From the NCBI RefSeq assembly GCF_001514065.1, contig NZ_KQ948429.1, positions 186,001 to 250,000 on the forward strand: 64,000 bases of DNA, given 5' to 3'. Position numbers and translations under genes: made by a program. This stretch comes from Streptomyces antibioticus (GTDB taxonomy: Bacteria; Actinomycetota; Actinomycetes; Streptomycetales; Streptomycetaceae). The notes beneath the pieces were generated by a model. It made no database searches and was not told the DNA's origin. It was given only the letters and a program-made list of their open reading frames with translations. Positions 61,494 through 64,000 of this stretch are shown here, piece after piece. Position 1 is the stretch's first letter. Each line of letters begins with the position of its first letter.

Positions 61494-63002
61494 CTACCGC
61501 ACCGTTCCGGAGTAGCGCTCGCGCAGCTTGTACTTGAGCACCTTCCGCAGCGTCTCGTTCCGCGGAAGGGCGTCCACCACCTCCAGCCGCTCCGGCAGCT
61601 TGTGGACCGACAGCCCTTCCGCGCGGAGGTACGACACGACGTCGGGCAAGGTCAACCCGGGCGCTCCCGGCGCCGGTTCCACCACCGCGCACACCAGCTC
61701 ACCCCGCTCCGCGTCCGGCAGCCCGACGACCGCCACGTCCCCCACCGCCGGGTGCGCGGCCAGCAGGTCCTCGATCTCCTTCGCCGAGATGTTCTCGCCC
61801 TTGCGGATGATCACGTCCTTGGCGCGGCCGGTGAGGACCAGATGCCCGGTCTCCGTGCGGAACCCCAGGTCACCGGTGCGCAGGAAGCCCTCCTCGTCGA
61901 AGGCCTCCGCGGTCTGCGCCGGGTCCAGATAGCCCTGGCAGACGGCCTCGCCGCGCAGCCGCACCTCCCCGTCCACGATCCGTATCTCCATGCCCTCCGG
62001 CGGCCGCCCCTCGGTCGTCGCGAGGTTCTCCGTCGTGTCGTCCGGCGAGCCCATCGTGATCATCGGCACCTCGGTCATGCCGTACCCGTGCGTGAGCTGG
62101 ACGCCCATCTCGCGCACGACCGCGTGATAGACCTCCGGCGGCTTCGGCGCCCCGCCGCCCGCGAGGAGGCGGAGGGTGGGGATGACCGGGGTGCCGGGCT
62201 GCTTGCGCTGCTCGGCCAGGAACATCGAGTAGAAAGCCGTGGACCCGCCCGCCACCGTGACCCCGTGCTTGCGGTATCCCTCCAGCGCGTCCGGCAGCGC
62301 GAACTGCTCGAACATCACCGCCGGGAAGCCGTACAGCAGCAGCATCACCGTGTAGTCGGGGCCCGCTATATGGGCGTACGGGAAGGCCATCGAGCCCACG
62401 TCGGCGGCGGTCAGACGCAGCGCGTGGGCGAGGCAGGAGCCGCCCGCTATCAGTGAACGGTCCGTGTGGAGGACGCCCTTGGGGTCGGAGGTCGTGCCCG
62501 AGGTCCAGTAGATCCAGCGCACCGAGGTGCCCTCGGCGGGGGGCGCGGGGAGCACGCCCGGATCGCCGTCGGGGAGGTCGTCGTACGCCGTGAAGACGCC
62601 CTTGGCGCCCAGCCGCCGGGCCATCGCCGGGTAGTCGAAGCCCCGCCACACTCCCGGTACGGCGAAGTACTCGGCCTGGGACTCGCGGAGCGCGAAGCCG
62701 ACCTCGCGGTCGCGGTAGAAGGGGATGACCGGGGACTGGACGGCGCCGAGGCGGGCCAGGGCGAAGGAGAGCAGGGCCGTCTCGATGCGGGTGGGCAGCT
62801 GCCAGGCGACGACCGTGCCGGGGCGGACGCCCATGCCGTACAGACCGGCCGCCACCCGCTCGGCACGCGCGCGGAGTTCGCCGAAGGTCAGGGTGCGGTC
62901 GTCCTGGAGGAGAACCGGGCGGTCGGGGGTGAGGTCGGCGCGGCGGGCGACCAGGTCCCAGAGGGTGCGGGTGGAACTCAGGGAGTGCGGGCTCTCGTTC
63001 AC
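61494..63002 (-). CDS. Acyl-CoA/AMP-forming ligase (cyclohexanecarboxylate-CoA ligase-like)
   Basis: A 502-residue ANL-superfamily ligase. The adenylate-binding motif is YWTSGTTSDPKGVLHT, followed by HGYGMTEVPMI, the hinge TGDLGFRTETGHLVLTGRAKDVIIRKGENISAKEIEDLL, and the C-terminal Lys in PRNETLRKVLKYKLRE. The N-terminus (VNESPHSLSSTRTLWDLVARRADLTPDRPVLLQDD) starts from GTG 63002, six bases after AGGGGG; a longer form to 63041 is possible. Its relatives activate medium-chain, alicyclic or aromatic acids. It is divergent from an amidohydrolase, with an operator palindrome between them, so both act on one acid-degradation pathway. Confidence 0.9.
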   Translation of the reverse strand: MNESPHSLSSTRTLWDLVARRADLTPDRPVLLQDDRTLTFGELRARAERVAAGLYGMGVRPGTVVAWQLPTRIETALLSFALARLGAVQSPVIPFYRDREVGFALRESQAEYFAVPGVWRGFDYPAMARRLGAKGVFTAYDDLPDGDPGVLPAPPAEGTSVRWIYWTSGTTSDPKGVLHTDRSLIAGGSCLAHALRLTAADVGSMAFPYAHIAGPDYTVMLLLYGFPAVMFEQFALPDALEGYRKHGVTVAGGSTAFYSMFLAEQRKQPGTPVIPTLRLLAGGGAPKPPEVYHAVVREMGVQLTHGYGMTEVPMITMGSPDDTTENLATTEGRPPEGMEIRIVDGEVRLRGEAVCQGYLDPAQTAEAFDEEGFLRTGDLGFRTETGHLVLTGRAKDVIIRKGENISAKEIEDLLAAHPAVGDVAVVGLPDAERGELVCAVVEPAPGAPGLTLPDVVSYLRAEGLSVHKLPERLEVVDALPRNETLRKVLKYKLRERYSGTVR

Positions 63003-63030
63003 TGGTGCCCCCTGCTTGGCTGACGACTCG

Positions 63031-63079
63031 TCAGGTGACATGCTATCTGACGATCCATCAGATAGTGCCTGTCAGGTGA
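63031..63079. promoter_or_regulatory. Operator between acyl-CoA ligase and amidohydrolase genes
   Basis: The palindrome CTATCTGA-CGATCCA-TCAGATAG (63043-63065) is perfect, and TCAGGTGA repeats flank it in the same direction (63031-63038 and 63072-63079). The site covers both divergent promoters. A TetR- or GntR-type repressor responding to an acyl-CoA is likely, encoded outside the visible part. Confidence 0.7.
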
Positions 63080-63101
63080 ACACCGTCCGGCGGAGGGGAT
63101 C

Positions 63102-64000
63102 ATGCCGACCGAACTGCCCCGCATCATCAGCGTCGACGACCATGTGATCGAGCCCGCGCACCTCTTCGAGACCTGGCTGCCCGCCAAGTACCGCGACCGG
63201 GGGCCGCAGCCGCTCACCGCCGGGATCGGTGAACTCGCCTACGTGGGCGGCAAGTACCAGATCACGATGGACCCGGACGGCCCGCCCACCGACTGGTGGA
63301 TCTACGAGGACCTGAAGTTCCCCTACAAACGCAACATCGCCGCCGTCGGCTTCGACCGGGACGAGATGACCCTGGAGGGGATCACCCGGGAGGAGATGCG
63401 GCGCGGCTGCTGGGACCCGAAGGCGCGCCTCGCCGACATGGACCTCAACCATGTCGAGGCCAGCCTCTGCTTCCCCTCCTTCCCCCGCTTCTGCGGGCAG
63501 ACCTTCGCCGAGGCGCACGACAAGGAGGTCGCGCTGGCCTGTGTGCGCGCCTACAACGACTGGATGGTGGAGGAGTGGTGCGGCGGCAGCGGCGGGCGGC
63601 TCATCCCGCTGTGCCTGATCCCCTTGTGGGACATCGAGCTGGCGGTCGCGGAGATCCGGCGCAACGCCGCGCGGGGCGTGCGGGCCGTGACCTTCTCCGA
63701 GATCCCCACCTATCTCGGGCTGCCCTCCATCCACTCCGGCTACTGGGACCCGTTCTTCGCGGTCTGCCAGGAGACCGGCACGGTCGTCAACATGCACATC
63801 GGCAGCAGCTCCCAGATGCCGGCCGCCTCCCCCGACGCACCCCCCGCCGTCCAGGCCGCCCTCAGCTTCAACAACGCCATGGCCTCGATGATGGACTTCC
63901 TGTTCAGCGGCGTCCTGGTGAAGTTCCCGACGCTCAAACTGGCCTACAGCGAGGGCCAGATGGGCTGGATCCCGTACGCCCTGGAGCGCGCCGACGACGT
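63102..64000 (+). CDS. Amidohydrolase-family protein, C-terminus beyond the window
   Basis: N-terminal 299 residues of an amidohydrolase-2 (metal-dependent hydrolase/ACMS decarboxylase-like) protein. Visible landmarks are MPTELPRIISVDDHVIEPAHLFETWLPAKYRDRGP, with the metal-binding DDHVIEP; DMDLNHVEASLCFPSFPRF; and the His in TVVNMHIGSSSQM. In this family the metal ligands are Asp/Glu plus two His; the DHV and MHIG motifs fit. GGAGGGG precedes the ATG at 63102. Homologues occur in benzoate- or cyclohexanoid-degradation clusters. It is divergent from the acyl-CoA ligase gene. Confidence 0.92.
   Translation, partial: MPTELPRIISVDDHVIEPAHLFETWLPAKYRDRGPQPLTAGIGELAYVGGKYQITMDPDGPPTDWWIYEDLKFPYKRNIAAVGFDRDEMTLEGITREEMRRGCWDPKARLADMDLNHVEASLCFPSFPRFCGQTFAEAHDKEVALACVRAYNDWMVEEWCGGSGGRLIPLCLIPLWDIELAVAEIRRNAARGVRAVTFSEIPTYLGLPSIHSGYWDPFFAVCQETGTVVNMHIGSSSQMPAASPDAPPAVQAALSFNNAMASMMDFLFSGVLVKFPTLKLAYSEGQMGWIPYALERADD

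Overview
The window is high-GC actinobacterial DNA with the marks of a Streptomyces chromosome: codon third positions rich in G and C, frequent GTG and TTG starts, a conservon, an XRE/DUF397 pair, a DmdR1-type iron regulator, a CebR-type operator and dispersed GGGGCGCGGGGAACTGCG-type repeats. From memory, the order serC, 4CL-like ligase, pdxH, citrate synthase, dmdR1, purU, ECF sigma factor and anti-sigma antagonist resembles the S. coelicolor SCO4366-SCO4411 interval, so most of it looks like core chromosome. No tRNA, rRNA, CRISPR array, prophage or complete insertion sequence was seen.

Layout. 1-3.9 kb: aldo/keto reductase (cut by the window edge), XRE/DUF397 regulatory pair, Uma2-like protein, SGNH hydrolase. 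3.9-8.4 kb: secreted proteins, including a GH5-CBM2 endoglucanase behind a perfect CebR-type palindrome and an S33 tripeptidyl aminopeptidase. 8.4-11.1 kb: divergent HxlR regulator/quinone oxidoreductase, then serC. 11.2-16.8 kb: a conservon on the minus strand (sensor kinase, roadblock, DUF742, GTPase) ending in two P450s, the first of which has EVLW instead of the universal ExxR motif. 17-23.5 kb: FAD/Fe-S D-lactate-dehydrogenase-like enzyme, acetyltransferase, FemX-like enzyme, EamA transporter, membrane coiled-coil protein.

23.6-33.7 kb: one long operon built with GTGA/ATGA stop-start overlaps: DinB-fold protein, AtuA-like protein, carboxyltransferase, biotin carboxylase, acyl-CoA dehydrogenase, acyl-CoA ligase, enoyl-CoA hydratase and a TetR regulator, with a TetR-like palindrome at its head. 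The gene set matches the catalytic core of acyclic-terpene (Atu) or leucine/isovalerate (Liu) catabolism. 33.7-37.8 kb: pdxH, a citrate synthase, and a 2OG-Fe(II) oxygenase gene broken by a one-base frameshift and preceded by a 24-codon leader of the RRHVD...CR cysteine type.

37.9-45.5 kb: epimerase/LysR pair, RidA, acetyltransferase, PAS-PAS-GAF protein, SIS protein, dmdR1 with a long antisense ORF, and an alpha/beta hydrolase with a rare TTA codon. 45.6-52.3 kb: ABC exporter, primase/polymerase-like protein, HTH-TPR regulator and a proline-rich membrane protein. A 220-bp MITE-like element with 22-bp perfect inverted ends (including CTAG) separates two convergent genes exactly at their stop codons. 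52.5-64 kb: branched-chain amino-acid binding lipoprotein, SCO4402-family protein, purU, a DrrAB-type ABC operon with a DUF4097 protein, an ECF sigma/zinc-finger anti-sigma pair, a STAS antagonist, an EF-hand protein, and a divergent acyl-CoA ligase/amidohydrolase pair around a strong palindrome.
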